A stretch of 64,000 bases of DNA from [Clostridium] leptum DSM 753 (lineage in GTDB: Bacteria; Bacillota; Clostridia; Oscillospirales; Acutalibacteraceae): positions 434,001-498,000 of the forward strand of contig DS480349.1 in NCBI GenBank assembly GCA_000154345.1, given 5' to 3'. Each line of letters starts with the position of its first letter. Within the stretch, counting starts at the first letter, position 1. Shown here piece after piece: positions 42,307-50,868 of the stretch. A program made the position numbers and the translations under genes. Under the pieces are notes generated by a model. It was not told where the DNA came from. It was given only the letters and a program-made list of their open reading frames with translations, and ran no database searches.

Positions 42307-43014
42307 TCAAGCGAGTCCTATGCGCTTCATCATCTCTGCGTACGCTTCCTCTACGCCGCCCATATCCCTGCGGAAACGGTCCTTGTCCAGCTTCTCGTGA
42401 GTTCTGATATCCCAGAAGCGGCAGGTATCGGGAGAAATTTCATCCGCCAGAAGGATTTCGCCGTCACAGCGGCCGAACTCCAGCTTGAAATCAATCAGCT
42501 CTACGCCGGTCTTAGCGAAAAACTCCTTTAGCAGGTCGTTGATCCGAAATGTCATGGAGGTAATCGTATCTAATTCCTCCCTGGTGGCGTAGCCCATGGC
42601 CAGCACATGGTATTCATTGACCATCGGGTCTCCCAGCGCGTCATCCTTGTAGCAGAATTCTAAAATGGGGCATTTCAGCTCAGTTCCCTCAGCAACGCCG
42701 AGACGCTTGGAAAAGCTGCCGGCCGCCTTGTTGCGGACAATAACCTCCAGAGGAACGATTTCAACCTTTTTCAAAACAGTTTCCCGGTCGTTCAGTTCCT
42801 CCACATAGTCAGTCTTCACGCCGTTTTTCTCCAGCATCTGCATCAAATAGTTGGACATTTTATTATTGACAACGCCTTTTCCCACAATCGTGCCCTTTTT
42901 CTGGCCGTTGAACGCGGTCGCGTCATCCTTATACGATACGATCACATACCGGTCGTCATCGGTAGCGTAAACCTTTTTCGCCTTTCCCTCATACATCATT
43001 TGTGCTTTTTGCAT
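42307..43014 (-). CDS. purC: SAICAR synthetase
   Basis: 235 aa, ATG after AGGAGG at 9 nt. Joins aspartate to CAIR. MYEGKAKKVYATDDD and LIDFKLEFG are family motifs. First gene of the purC-purF-purB unit with a promoter 63-91 nt upstream. No purine riboswitch fold was evident in the leader. Confidence 0.95.
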   Translation of the reverse strand: MQKAQMMYEGKAKKVYATDDDRYVIVSYKDDATAFNGQKKGTIVGKGVVNNKMSNYLMQMLEKNGVKTDYVEELNDRETVLKKVEIVPLEVIVRNKAAGSFSKRLGVAEGTELKCPILEFCYKDDALGDPMVNEYHVLAMGYATREELDTITSMTFRINDLLKEFFAKTGVELIDFKLEFGRCDGEILLADEISPDTCRFWDIRTHEKLDKDRFRRDMGGVEEAYAEMMKRIGLA

Positions 43015-43076
43015 GATTGAATGCCTCCTTTTAAATCACAGCTCATATTTCCTTCACTGGCCACAAATCTATTTTT

Positions 43077-43105
43077 ATTATACCTTGCCTCGGCAACTTT
43101 CGCAA
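43077..43105 (-). promoter_or_regulatory. Promoter of the purC operon
   Basis: -35 TTGCGA (43100-43105), 17-nt spacer, -10 TATAAT (43077-43082). Confidence 0.6.
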
Positions 43106-43244
43106 TAATTGAAAAAAGAGATTGAGAAATTCCCACATTTCACTAGAAAAACCTTCGGTGCCCTCTCTGGGTTTTGGCTTAAGTTACAATAGAAGCCGCA
43201 GGAGAAATCAGAATTAGATCTTGTCCTAAGCTGAAAACAAGAAA

Positions 43245-43288
43245 AGCAGCGGATGGAAGCCGGCCGATCCCGCTTTTCCTCCGCTGCT
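43245..43288 (-). terminator. Terminator of asnA
   Basis: Stem AGCAGCGGA (43245-43253) with TCCGCTGCT (43280-43288); on the minus strand followed by TTTTCTTGTTTT, directly after the asnA stop. Confidence 0.7.
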
Positions 43289-43292
43289 ATTT

Positions 43293-44303
43293 TCACAGCA
43301 AATGGATATTATGTTCCTCGCAGAGCCGGATGGTTTCCTCCGGCCAAATCGACGCCTGCACCTCGCCGATATGAGCGCGGCGCAGGAAAAACATACAGAT
43401 TCTGGACTGTCCGATTCCTCCGCCGATGGTATCGGGAAGCTCATTGTTTAACAATGCCTTTTGGAACGGCAGCTCCGCCCGTTCCATACATCCAGCAATT
43501 TCAAGCTGAGCCCTTAACGCCTTCGCATCTACCCGGATTCCCATTGAAGAAAGCTCCAGGGCAGTATCCAGCATAGGATAATCTACGATAATATCTCCAT
43601 TTAAGGTCCAATCATCGTAATCGGGCGCTCTGCCATCATGAGGCTTTCCGTTTCTCAACGCCCCGCCGATTCCCATCAGGAACACCGCGCCGTGCTCCTT
43701 CACGATTTGGCGCTCCCGTTCTTTTGTGGTGAGGCCGCAGTAGCGGTCCTCCAGCTCTGCGGTAGTGACAAAGGTAATATGCTTCGGCAGCACCGGCTTA
43801 ATCTGAGGATAAAAAGAAGCGACGTACATTTCCGTACGCTTTAAAACCTCGTAGATCTGATTTACCACGGTTTTCAAGGTATCAATGGTGCGTTCTTCCT
43901 TGCCGATAATCTTTTCCCAGTCCCATTGGTCTACGTAAATAGAGTGAAGATTATCCGTATCTTCATCCCGGCGGATTGCGTTCATATCTGTGTAAAGTCC
44001 TTCACCCTTACAAAATCCGTAGCGTTTTAACGCCATGCGCTTCCATTTTGCCAAGGAGTGGACAATCTCCACCGGCGCGTCATCCAGTTCCTTGATTCCA
44101 AAGGTAACAGGGCGCTCTATACCGTTCAAATTGTCGTTCAAGCCGGAATCCGGGCTCACAAACAGAGGCGCGGAAACCCGGGTCAGGGCAAGCGCCTCAG
44201 ATAGTTCCCGTTCAAAAAAATCTTTAATCAGCTTGATGGCAACTTCTGTTTCCCGAATCGACATGCCTGTGTCGTACTGGTCAGGCAGCTTCAAGTTCAG
44301 CAT
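43293..44303 (-). CDS. asnA: Aspartate-ammonia ligase (AsnA type)
   Basis: 336 aa from ATG 44303, which has AAAGGAG upstream; a further in-frame ATG at 44324 would put that ribosome site inside the gene. Makes asparagine from aspartate and free ammonia. Family blocks: EIVHSLAKWKRMALKRYG, GEGLYTDMNAIRRDED, YVDQWDWEKI, GADYDDW-like RAPDYDDWTLNGDI, and DTIGGGIGQSRI. Lies 45 nt downstream of glnA. Confidence 0.94.
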   Translation of the reverse strand: MLNLKLPDQYDTGMSIRETEVAIKLIKDFFERELSEALALTRVSAPLFVSPDSGLNDNLNGIERPVTFGIKELDDAPVEIVHSLAKWKRMALKRYGFCKGEGLYTDMNAIRRDEDTDNLHSIYVDQWDWEKIIGKEERTIDTLKTVVNQIYEVLKRTEMYVASFYPQIKPVLPKHITFVTTAELEDRYCGLTTKERERQIVKEHGAVFLMGIGGALRNGKPHDGRAPDYDDWTLNGDIIVDYPMLDTALELSSMGIRVDAKALRAQLEIAGCMERAELPFQKALLNNELPDTIGGGIGQSRICMFFLRRAHIGEVQASIWPEETIRLCEEHNIHLL

Positions 44304-44348
44304 TGGCAGGATCTCCTTTATCATAATAACAAGCTTAGCGCCCGTTAA

Positions 44349-45698
44349 TTAATATCTGCTCAGATAATTTTTAATTTCCCACTCTGTTACCACGTTACGA
44401 TACTGATTCCATTCCTTTTGTTTATAGGCCACATATTTCATAAACGCATGTGAACCCAAAGTTCTATGGATCAGGCTGTCCTTTTTCATCGCCCGGACCG
44501 CCCGGTCCAAATTGTCCGGAATATTTTCGATTCCCATAGCCTCCCGCTCGTCGTCGGTCAGCTTAAACACATTGCTGTCAGTCGAAGCCGGGGGCATTAA
44601 TTCCCGTTTAATGCCATCCAAGCCCGCAGCCAGGCAAACCGCCAGCACCAGGTAAGGATTCGCTGAGGGATCCGGGTTTCTCAGTTCGATTCTGGTACCC
44701 GCTCCCCTAGCTGCCGGCACTCTGACCAGCGGGCTGCGGTTCTGCGCCGACCAGGCGATATAAACCGGCGCCTCATAGCCTGGTACCAGGCGCTTATAGG
44801 AATTGACGATCGGATTGGTGATCGCGGTCATACCCTTAGCGTGGTCCATGATCCCAGCGATAAAATGATAGGCGATTTTAGAAAGTCCATTGGGATCGCC
44901 AGGGTCCGCGAATACATTTTCGCCGTCCCGGCAAAGAGACATATTGATATGCATACCGGAACCCGCTTCGTTAAACAGAGGCTTGGGCATAAAGGTAGCG
45001 TGGAGCTTATGGCGCTCCGCAATAGATTTTACCGCCAGCTTAAAGGTCATTATATTATCGGCGGCAGTAAGCGCCTCGCTGTATTTAAAATCAATTTCGT
45101 GCTGCCCCGGAGCGCATTCATGATGGGAAGCCTCGATCTCAAAGCCCATATCCTCCAGAGTCAGGCAAATATCCCTCCGGGCGTCTTCCCCCCGGTCCAC
45201 AGGGCCCAGCTCGAAATAGCTTCCGTGGTCGATAGTGGTGGTCGTGGGATACCCCTCATCGTCAGTCTGGAACAGGAAGAATTCGCACTCCGGACCCACG
45301 TTAAAGGTAAAGCCCATTTTAGCGGCCTCCGCCAGGATGCGGCGCAAAATGCTTCTGGGGTCGCCCTCAAAGGGAGCTCCGTCGGTTTTATGGACGTCGC
45401 AGATCAGGCGGGCTACCTTGCCGTGCTCCTGCTTCCAGGGATAGATCATAAAGCTGTCTAAATCCGGATACAGATACATATCGGATTCCTCAATCCGCAC
45501 GAAGCCCTCAATAGAGGAGCCGTCAAACATGCATTTATTTGCCAGCGCCTTTTCCAGTTGGCTTTCCGTAATGGCTACATTCTTGCACTGTCCGAAAATA
45601 TCAGTAAACTGCAAGCGCACAAAGCGGATATTCTGCTCCTTCACGATGCGTATGATTTCCTCTTTGGTAAATCGCGGCGTTTTTGCCATTTCTGCCAT
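44349..45698 (-). CDS. glnA: Glutamine synthetase, type I
   Basis: 449 aa from ATG 45698. Glutamate plus ammonia to glutamine. FDGSSIEGFVRIEESDMYL, GPECEFFLF, SGMHINMSL, NRSPLVRVPAARG and RIELRNPDPSANPYL are the GSI signatures. It follows a leader with its own promoter and a terminator-like stem-loop, suggesting control by attenuation. First gene of a glnA-asnA unit. Confidence 0.95.
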   Translation of the reverse strand: MAEMAKTPRFTKEEIIRIVKEQNIRFVRLQFTDIFGQCKNVAITESQLEKALANKCMFDGSSIEGFVRIEESDMYLYPDLDSFMIYPWKQEHGKVARLICDVHKTDGAPFEGDPRSILRRILAEAAKMGFTFNVGPECEFFLFQTDDEGYPTTTTIDHGSYFELGPVDRGEDARRDICLTLEDMGFEIEASHHECAPGQHEIDFKYSEALTAADNIMTFKLAVKSIAERHKLHATFMPKPLFNEAGSGMHINMSLCRDGENVFADPGDPNGLSKIAYHFIAGIMDHAKGMTAITNPIVNSYKRLVPGYEAPVYIAWSAQNRSPLVRVPAARGAGTRIELRNPDPSANPYLVLAVCLAAGLDGIKRELMPPASTDSNVFKLTDDEREAMGIENIPDNLDRAVRAMKKDSLIHRTLGSHAFMKYVAYKQKEWNQYRNVVTEWEIKNYLSRY

Positions 45699-45747
45699 TC
45701 TGCTTTCCCCCACACGAAGTTTTGTAAGCCTTACGGCGCGGCCCTCA

Positions 45748-45778
45748 AAAGAAAACGTTCCAACAGATGCTTGGAACG
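45748..45778 (-). promoter_or_regulatory. Terminator-like stem-loop in the glnA leader (candidate attenuator)
   Basis: CGTTCCAA-GCATCTG-TTGGAACG followed by TTTTCTTTT on the minus strand, about 40 nt after the -10 element and 50 nt before the glnA start. A short GCC-TTCC-GGC hairpin precedes it. Confidence 0.6.
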
Positions 45779-45818
45779 CTTAAGCCGGAAGGCTGACTTT
45801 CTTTGTAATACCGGTATT

Positions 45819-45848
45819 ATTATACCATTTTTAAAATAGCGATTTCAA
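45819..45848 (-). promoter_or_regulatory. Promoter of glnA
   Basis: -35 TTGAAA (45843-45848), 18-nt spacer, -10 TATAAT (45819-45824). Confidence 0.6.
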
Positions 45849-45928
45849 GGGATTCCAGGGGCCAAGGCTGAAAACGGAAATTTTTGGCGTTTTTCATAAG
45901 GAAGAAAATTTTTCGAAAGAAAATGTAT

Positions 45929-46687
45929 TCATCTTCTAACAGAAATCCCTCTCCCCGCCAGATAAGTCTTAAGCTCCGGGATAGAGATTTCCCCAAAATG
46001 GAACAAGGAAGCCGCTAAAACCGCATCTGCCTTTCCCAGAGTGAACGCGTCATAAAAATGGGAAAGCCTTCCCGCGCCGCCGGAAGCGATCACCGGAATA
46101 CCCACCCGCCGGGAAACCTCTCGGGTCAGGTCCAAATCGTAGCCCTCTTTCACGCCGTCGCAGTCCATGCTGGTCAGCAGAATCTCTCCCGCGCCCCGGC
46201 GTTCCGCTTCCACGGCCCATTCCACAGCATCGATTCCCATATTGATTCGTCCGCCGTTAATATAGACATCCCAGCCGCCTGTTTCACGGCGCTTGGCGTC
46301 AATGGCCACTACCACACACTGGCTGCCGAACTTATACGCCGCCTCATTAATAATCTCCGGCCGCTTGATCGCCGCAGAATTGACAGAAACCTTATCCGCA
46401 CCGGCCCGCAGGAGCTGAGTAAAGTCCTCTACCGTACGGATGCCTCCGCCTACGGTAAAGGGAATAAAGATTTTTTCAGCCACCCGGCTGACGATATCCA
46501 GCATAATGCCTCTGGCATCGGAGGAGGCGGTGATATCCAGCAGCACCAGTTCATCCGCGCCTTGCCGATCGTAGGCGACCGCCGCTTCTACCGGATCGCC
46601 GGCATCCCGCAAATTCACAAAGCTGGTGCCCTTCACCACCCTGCCGTTTTTCACATCCAGGCACGGGATAATTCTTTTAGCATGCAT
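45929..46687 (-). CDS. hisF: Imidazole glycerol phosphate synthase, cyclase subunit
   Basis: 252 aa TIM barrel. KRIIPCLDVKNGRVVKGTSFVNLRDAGDP is the canonical start; FTVGGGIRTVEDF and VIASGGAGRLSHF bind phosphate; DAKRRETGGW lies near residue 130. Uses ammonia from HisH to make IGP and AICAR. Starts directly after the hisH stop (TGAATG). Confidence 0.96.
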   Translation of the reverse strand: MHAKRIIPCLDVKNGRVVKGTSFVNLRDAGDPVEAAVAYDRQGADELVLLDITASSDARGIMLDIVSRVAEKIFIPFTVGGGIRTVEDFTQLLRAGADKVSVNSAAIKRPEIINEAAYKFGSQCVVVAIDAKRRETGGWDVYINGGRINMGIDAVEWAVEAERRGAGEILLTSMDCDGVKEGYDLDLTREVSRRVGIPVIASGGAGRLSHFYDAFTLGKADAVLAASLFHFGEISIPELKTYLAGRGISVRR

Positions 46688-47311
46688 TCAGCGTTCCTCC
46701 CCTCTGGTAATGGCCGCGAAGTTACGCAGCATATCTAAACCGGCGCTTCCGCTTTTTTCCGGATGGAATTGTGTGGCGAAAATATTTCCCTTCTGCACCG
46801 AAGCGTCAATGGAGACGCCGTAGCTCGTCCTCGATGAAACAATGGCCGGATCGTCGGCAGTCAAATAATAGGAGTGGACAAAATACACGTAAGGGTTTCC
46901 TGTGATCCCGGCAAACAGCCCGGTCCGGCTGGGGATCGTCAGGTCGTTCCACCCCATATGGGGAATTTTCAGCCCCTCTCCAGCCGGAATTTTTGTGATT
47001 TTTCCTTTCAAAAGCCCCAGCCCCTTCGCCCCAGGGCTTTCCTCGCTGGCTTCAAACAAAAGCTGAAGCCCCAAGCAGATCCCCAAAAAGGGCTTTCCGC
47101 TGTTGGCATAACCAATCACCGATTCCGTCAGGCCCGAAGCCTTCATGCAGTCCATCGCGTCAGCAAAGGAACCTACTCCGGGTAAAATCGCTCCATCCGC
47201 GTTTTGCAAAACCTGTTTATCCTTGGTAATAACAGCGTCGCAGCCGATATAATGGAGCGCTTTTATTACGCTCTGCAGATTTCCAGCGCCATAATCTATC
47301 ACAGCGATCAC
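46688..47311 (-). CDS. hisH: Imidazole glycerol phosphate synthase, glutaminase subunit
   Basis: About 207 aa. Class I amidotransferase: GICLGLQLLFEAS (nucleophile Cys), FVHSYYL and ATQFHPEKSG (His, Glu). I prefer the GTG at 47311 (IAVIDYGAGNLQS follows) because AAAGGG lies 10 nt upstream; the first GTG at 47320 is too close to it. The hisH-hisF pair stands alone here without other his genes. Confidence 0.93.
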   Translation of the reverse strand: MIAVIDYGAGNLQSVIKALHYIGCDAVITKDKQVLQNADGAILPGVGSFADAMDCMKASGLTESVIGYANSGKPFLGICLGLQLLFEASEESPGAKGLGLLKGKITKIPAGEGLKIPHMGWNDLTIPSRTGLFAGITGNPYVYFVHSYYLTADDPAIVSSRTSYGVSIDASVQKGNIFATQFHPEKSGSAGLDMLRNFAAITRGEER

Positions 47312-47463
47312 AACAACCACGCCCTTTTGTTTGGATTAGAACCCTGTTAGGGTTACAGTTTATTGTATCATTTTCTTCGTTAAATGGCAAATTGCTTATC
47401 AAATGTTCTTCAAAAAACAGGGTATAATAAGGCAAGTCATTTCTTTATCCGGGAGGAGTTCCA

Positions 47464-47655
47464 ATGTCTGTCCCTAGTTATTTAATCGAGCCTTTAAGCA
47501 TTATCTGGAGAAACGGTCCGGTTTCCGATCCTTCGCTTCTTACAAAGAGCTCCCCCAAGTTTCGTCACGCCGCTTCATCCTGGAAAAGCCGGGGCTCTGG
47601 AAGCTCAAAAAGCAGCTCGGAAGCAGCTAAAAAAGCCCTAAATTCTAAAGCATAA
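47464..47655 (+). CDS. Unknown 63-aa protein
   Basis: Starts MSVPSYLIEPLSIIWRNG and ends in a Ser/Lys/Ala-rich low-complexity tail (SSKSSSEAAKKALNSKA). The ATG has a strong GGGAGGAG site at 6 nt and a TATAAT box about 40 nt upstream, which supports translation. Divergent from hisH and 100 nt upstream of mntP. No family recognised; no signal peptide or membrane segment. Confidence 0.6.
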   Translation: MSVPSYLIEPLSIIWRNGPVSDPSLLTKSSPKFRHAASSWKSRGSGSSKSSSEAAKKALNSKA

Positions 47656-47755
47656 ATTTTATATGCCTTTTTACCTGAGCACGGCCATATTTTATTGCTT
47701 TCAAAATATAATTGTGATATAGTATAAAGAATCTGTATACCTGGGAGGAGTTAAA

Positions 47756-48343
47756 ATGGATTATCTTGCGTTGTTTGGAATCGCCGTGGGCCTTTCCATG
47801 GACGCGTTTGCGGTTGCTTTGACCAATGGAGCGGTTACCAGAAATCTCAAGCTGAAACACGCGCTTGGCATCGCTTTAGCGTTTGGAGCTTTTCAGGCGG
47901 TCATGCCTACTATAGGCTGGCTGGTCGGAATCGCAGGAAGGGGTATCATCGAGTCGGTTGATCATTGGGTAGCGTTCATTTTATTGGGATATATCGGCGG
48001 CAAAATGGTTTATGACGCCGTAAAAGAGGCCAAAAGCCATGAACCAAAGGAATGCCGGGATCCTATCAGCTTTAAAATGCTGATGGTAATGGCGATAGCT
48101 ACCAGTATCGACGCTTTGGCAACAGGAATAATCCTCCCCTCTGTCGTCGGAGCCTCTACCCTCCTGCTAATGCTGACTGCCGTAGGCCTGATTGGCCTGA
48201 CAACCTTTATCATTTCTTTTGCCGGCGTTTACATAGGAAAAAAGTTTGGAGATCTCTTCTCCTCGAAAGCGGAATTATTAGGCGGCTTAGTGCTGATTAT
48301 TATTGGCTGTAAAATTTTGATTGAGCATTTGTTCTTATCCTGA
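47756..48343 (+). CDS. mntP: Manganese efflux pump MntP
   Basis: 195 aa with six membrane segments in two repeats; GLSMDAFAVALTNGA and TSIDALATGIILP carry the conserved Asp residues. Exports Mn2+ at the cytoplasmic membrane. Strong GGGAGGAG ribosome site. No yybP-ykoY manganese riboswitch was recognisable in the 100 nt upstream. Confidence 0.92.
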   Translation: MDYLALFGIAVGLSMDAFAVALTNGAVTRNLKLKHALGIALAFGAFQAVMPTIGWLVGIAGRGIIESVDHWVAFILLGYIGGKMVYDAVKEAKSHEPKECRDPISFKMLMVMAIATSIDALATGIILPSVVGASTLLLMLTAVGLIGLTTFIISFAGVYIGKKFGDLFSSKAELLGGLVLIIIGCKILIEHLFLS

Positions 48344-48380
48344 AGCTTTTATGAGTTGCTTTATAAGTCAACACACCTAA

Positions 48381-48420
48381 AACGTCTGAACGCAGAATGT
48401 GTTCGGACGTTTGTTTTTTT
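48381..48420 (+). terminator. Terminator of mntP
   Basis: AACGTCTGAAC / GTTCGGACGTT stem (one wobble), followed by TGTTTTTTT. Confidence 0.75.
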
Positions 48421-48659
48421 CAAACCGCTCCCCAAAAACCTCTGAACTAGACTATGCAAAATAAAAGAGCCCTAATGCAAACCGCACTGATGCTCTTTCT
48501 GAGCTACACCACAAAAGAGATCCCAGCACAAGCGCAGACACAAAAGAAAAAGGCACCCCGCAAAGGCGAAGCGCATATTTGGTGATGCAGTCTGCCTCCG
48601 GGAAACGCGGACGAGCTAGATCCCCACAGAAAATGCGGGCCGTAGAATTTAAAAATAAA

Positions 48660-48694
48660 AAACCTACGGTAAGCAACTTGCTTACCGTAGGTTT
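48660..48694. terminator. Near-perfect palindromic hairpin
   Basis: AAACCTACGGTAAGCAA (48660-48676) and its exact complement at 48678-48694, followed by GGTTTTA; terminator-like in both directions. Confidence 0.6.
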
Positions 48695-48784
48695 GGTTTT
48701 ACGCTACAAAAAGACGCCGCTGCCAAGGCGCGCCATCCTCATTCAAACAAAAGAAAAGAGTCCGAACGCGAATTGCGTTCAGAC

Positions 48785-50371
48785 TCAGTCTGGGAAGCGT
48801 TGACAAAAAAGATACCCGTCATAAACGCGAGCGCAAAGCCGTAATAAAGCAAAAACCCCGAACGCGACTTGCGCGTCGAGGCTCTCGACTGGTGCAGTTG
48901 AGCAATCCAAATCCGAACCTGTTTTCTGATCGGCCAATGCGGTTTTGAGGTCATCAAAAGTGATGGTTGCTGTCCCTTCCTTGTAGTTGAAGGTTAGCAC
49001 CATCTTGTCATCGTACAGGAAAATCGCGTTGATAAAAGTGTCAATCAGCATCTTACGGTGGGACTTTTGCTGTACGTCCAGCTTGCGGAAGCGGTGGAGC
49101 CAGAAGGTCATAAACTCGGCGCTCACCTTGGGCTTCGCCAGCTTCTCACAGGCAATCTTGTTTTCCAGTTCCTCTTTCGTGGCTTCCAGTTCTTCCAGCC
49201 GCCCTTTCGTGGACTTGGTTAAGATACCCTGCTGGATGGCGTTCAGCAAATTTTGGATGGCCGTGTCCGCCTCCCGCAGCTGCTGTTCATAGAGGGGCAG
49301 GTTGACATTCTCCCTGTCCTGCAAGTCCATCAGCATGGATACAATGGCTTCAATGGCGGTATCGTCCATTACCATCTTCATGGTTTCGCTGACCACCAAA
49401 TCCTCGATCCACTCTTTGCGGACAGACTTTTTATGGCACTCGGTGCGCTTTTTCTTCACCGACACACACTTGTAGTAGTGGTGGACATTCCCCGTGTGGC
49501 TGGTACCGCTCTCACCGCAGAGGTAGGCCCCGCAGTAGCCGCAGAACAGCTTGGTTGTCAGCAGATAATCATCCTCGGCCTTGTGACGAGCCGGGGCCTT
49601 TTTGTTTTTTGCCAGCTTTTCCTGCACCCGGTCAAAGAGGTCTTGGGGGACGATGGCGGAAATGCCGTCTGGCACTACAATGTCCCGATAGGTATATTCC
49701 CCGATATAGCGGCGATTGTTCAAAAGGTGCTGAATGCTGTTGTAGGTCATTTTCTGGCCCCGTGTATTTTTCACGCCCTTCTCGTTGAGCCAATCCCGTA
49801 TCTGCGTCATGGTGGCCCTTTCATCGTAACGCTGGAACGCTTCACGGACAAAAGGGGCGGTAAGCGGGTCAAGCTGGAAGTGCTGGTCGCTGTCGATTTG
49901 ATAGCCGATGGGCAGAGTGCCGCCATTGAATTTACATTTCAATGCGTTCTCCGTCATGCCCCGGACCACCTTTTCGGACAGGTCGGCGGAGTAGTATTCG
50001 GCGTAACCCTCCAGCACGCTCTCCAAAATGATGCCCTCGGCTCCGTCTGAAATGACCTCGGTGGCAGACACCACCTTGACCCCGTTCTTTTTCAGAACGG
50101 CCTTGTATCGGGCACTGTCGTAGCGGTTGCGGGCAAACCTGTCCAGCTTCCAAACGATAATCATATCGAACAGGCGCTTGCCGCTGTCTTTAATCATGTT
50201 TTGAAATTCCGGGCGGTTATCGGTCTTGGCGGAAAAGGCACGATCTATGTAGTGGCGCAGGATGGTGATGCCGTTCTTCTCAGCAAAGGCAGTACACTCT
50301 CTGATCTGACCTTCGATACTTTCTTCCCGCTGGTTGTCGGAGGAATAGCGGGCGTAAATAACTGCTTTCAT
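48785..50371 (-). CDS. Large serine recombinase
   Basis: 528 aa from ATG 50371 (AAGGAGG at 9 nt; the longer frame to 50404 includes the ribosome site). N-terminal resolvase domain with MKAVIYARYSSDNQ (catalytic Ser10), a recombinase domain (LNNRRYIGEYTYRDIVVPDG), a zinc ribbon (LFCGYCGAYLCG...YYKCV...C) and a coiled coil near 400-450 (LEELEATKEELENKIACEKL). TndX/TnpX-type enzymes integrate and excise Clostridia transposons. It marks this region as mobile; I could not identify its att sites. Confidence 0.93.
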   Translation of the reverse strand: MKAVIYARYSSDNQREESIEGQIRECTAFAEKNGITILRHYIDRAFSAKTDNRPEFQNMIKDSGKRLFDMIIVWKLDRFARNRYDSARYKAVLKKNGVKVVSATEVISDGAEGIILESVLEGYAEYYSADLSEKVVRGMTENALKCKFNGGTLPIGYQIDSDQHFQLDPLTAPFVREAFQRYDERATMTQIRDWLNEKGVKNTRGQKMTYNSIQHLLNNRRYIGEYTYRDIVVPDGISAIVPQDLFDRVQEKLAKNKKAPARHKAEDDYLLTTKLFCGYCGAYLCGESGTSHTGNVHHYYKCVSVKKKRTECHKKSVRKEWIEDLVVSETMKMVMDDTAIEAIVSMLMDLQDRENVNLPLYEQQLREADTAIQNLLNAIQQGILTKSTKGRLEELEATKEELENKIACEKLAKPKVSAEFMTFWLHRFRKLDVQQKSHRKMLIDTFINAIFLYDDKMVLTFNYKEGTATITFDDLKTALADQKTGSDLDCSTAPVESLDAQVAFGVFALLRLCARVYDGYLFCQRFPD

Positions 50372-50517
50372 TCTCTTCAACCTCCTTGTTTCTACGCATT
50401 TCAAAGTCGTTCTGGGGATAACGCAAGGAATGATATTACCGCGGCACAGACACGCTGCTCAAAGCCGCATGGCACAACACCTTTTGCCCCCTAAATGCGT
50501 AAATATGATACTGATTG

Positions 50518-50549
50518 GTAGGCGCAAGCAGTTGTCTGCTTGCGCCTAC
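50518..50549. terminator. 14-bp perfect hairpin upstream of the recombinase gene
   Basis: GTAGGCGCAAGCAG-TTGT-CTGCTTGCGCCTAC, flanked by a TTGG/ATTGG context; strong stem without a clear U-tract. Confidence 0.5.
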
Positions 50550-50563
50550 TTGGTTATCGCACA

Positions 50564-50635
50564 GCAAAACCGGGGAATGCCGTCAAGGGCGCGAAGCGTT
50601 CATCTTGACCCTTGCACGGCATCCCCCGGTTTTGC
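50564..50635. repeat. Long imperfect inverted repeat after the HTH gene
   Basis: GCAAAACCGGGGAATGCCGT (50564-50583) plus CAAGGG pairs with 50609-50635, about 26 bp with one mismatch and one bulge. On the minus strand it lies immediately after the HTH gene stop. Confidence 0.6.
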
Positions 50636-50868
50636 TACTTCTTCGTAATGGCCTGCATCAGCTTACTTTGTAAACGGCCTTTCATATATGGGTCTACCTG
50701 CTTATGAGGTTGCCCACTTTCATCGATTATCGTTCGCAAACACAATTTGTTGATGTAGCCATCGTAGTGCTGCAAAATTTGTTCTATTGCATCGGCTTTC
50801 CCTGAACGGGCTGCCTCGATAATAGATAGGGGTGGTGGAGGTTTGTATCTGCCGTTTAATTTTTTCAT
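50635..50868 (-). CDS. Small HTH-type protein of Tn916-like elements
   Basis: 77 aa. PLSIIEAARSGKADAIEQILQHYDGYINKLCLRTI resembles the helix-turn-helix proteins encoded next to the sigma-like factor in Tn916-family elements (Orf8 position). ATGA overlap with the sigma factor gene. Probably a regulatory partner of it. Confidence 0.7.
   Translation of the reverse strand: MKKLNGRYKPPPPLSIIEAARSGKADAIEQILQHYDGYINKLCLRTIIDESGQPHKQVDPYMKGRLQSKLMQAITKK

Larger units (their letters stand above)
48344..48784. other. Intergenic region between mntP and the serine recombinase
   Basis: 440 nt with three hairpins (48381-48420, 48660-48694 and GAGTCCGAACGC / GCGTTCAGACTC near 48757-48785) that share the word GAACGC. 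An open frame at 48452-48676 (minus) has no ribosome site and was not accepted. Probably the outer boundary of the accessory island. Confidence 0.5.

Noticed and set aside
47656..47755. yybP-ykoY manganese riboswitch upstream of mntP
   Set aside because: No matching paired core could be found in the short AT-rich leader.
48452..48676. 74-aa minus-strand frame between mntP and the recombinase
   Set aside because: No ribosome site and it includes terminator hairpins at one end.
49253..50050. 265-aa plus-strand open frame
   Set aside because: Antisense to the serine recombinase; no recognisable domain.
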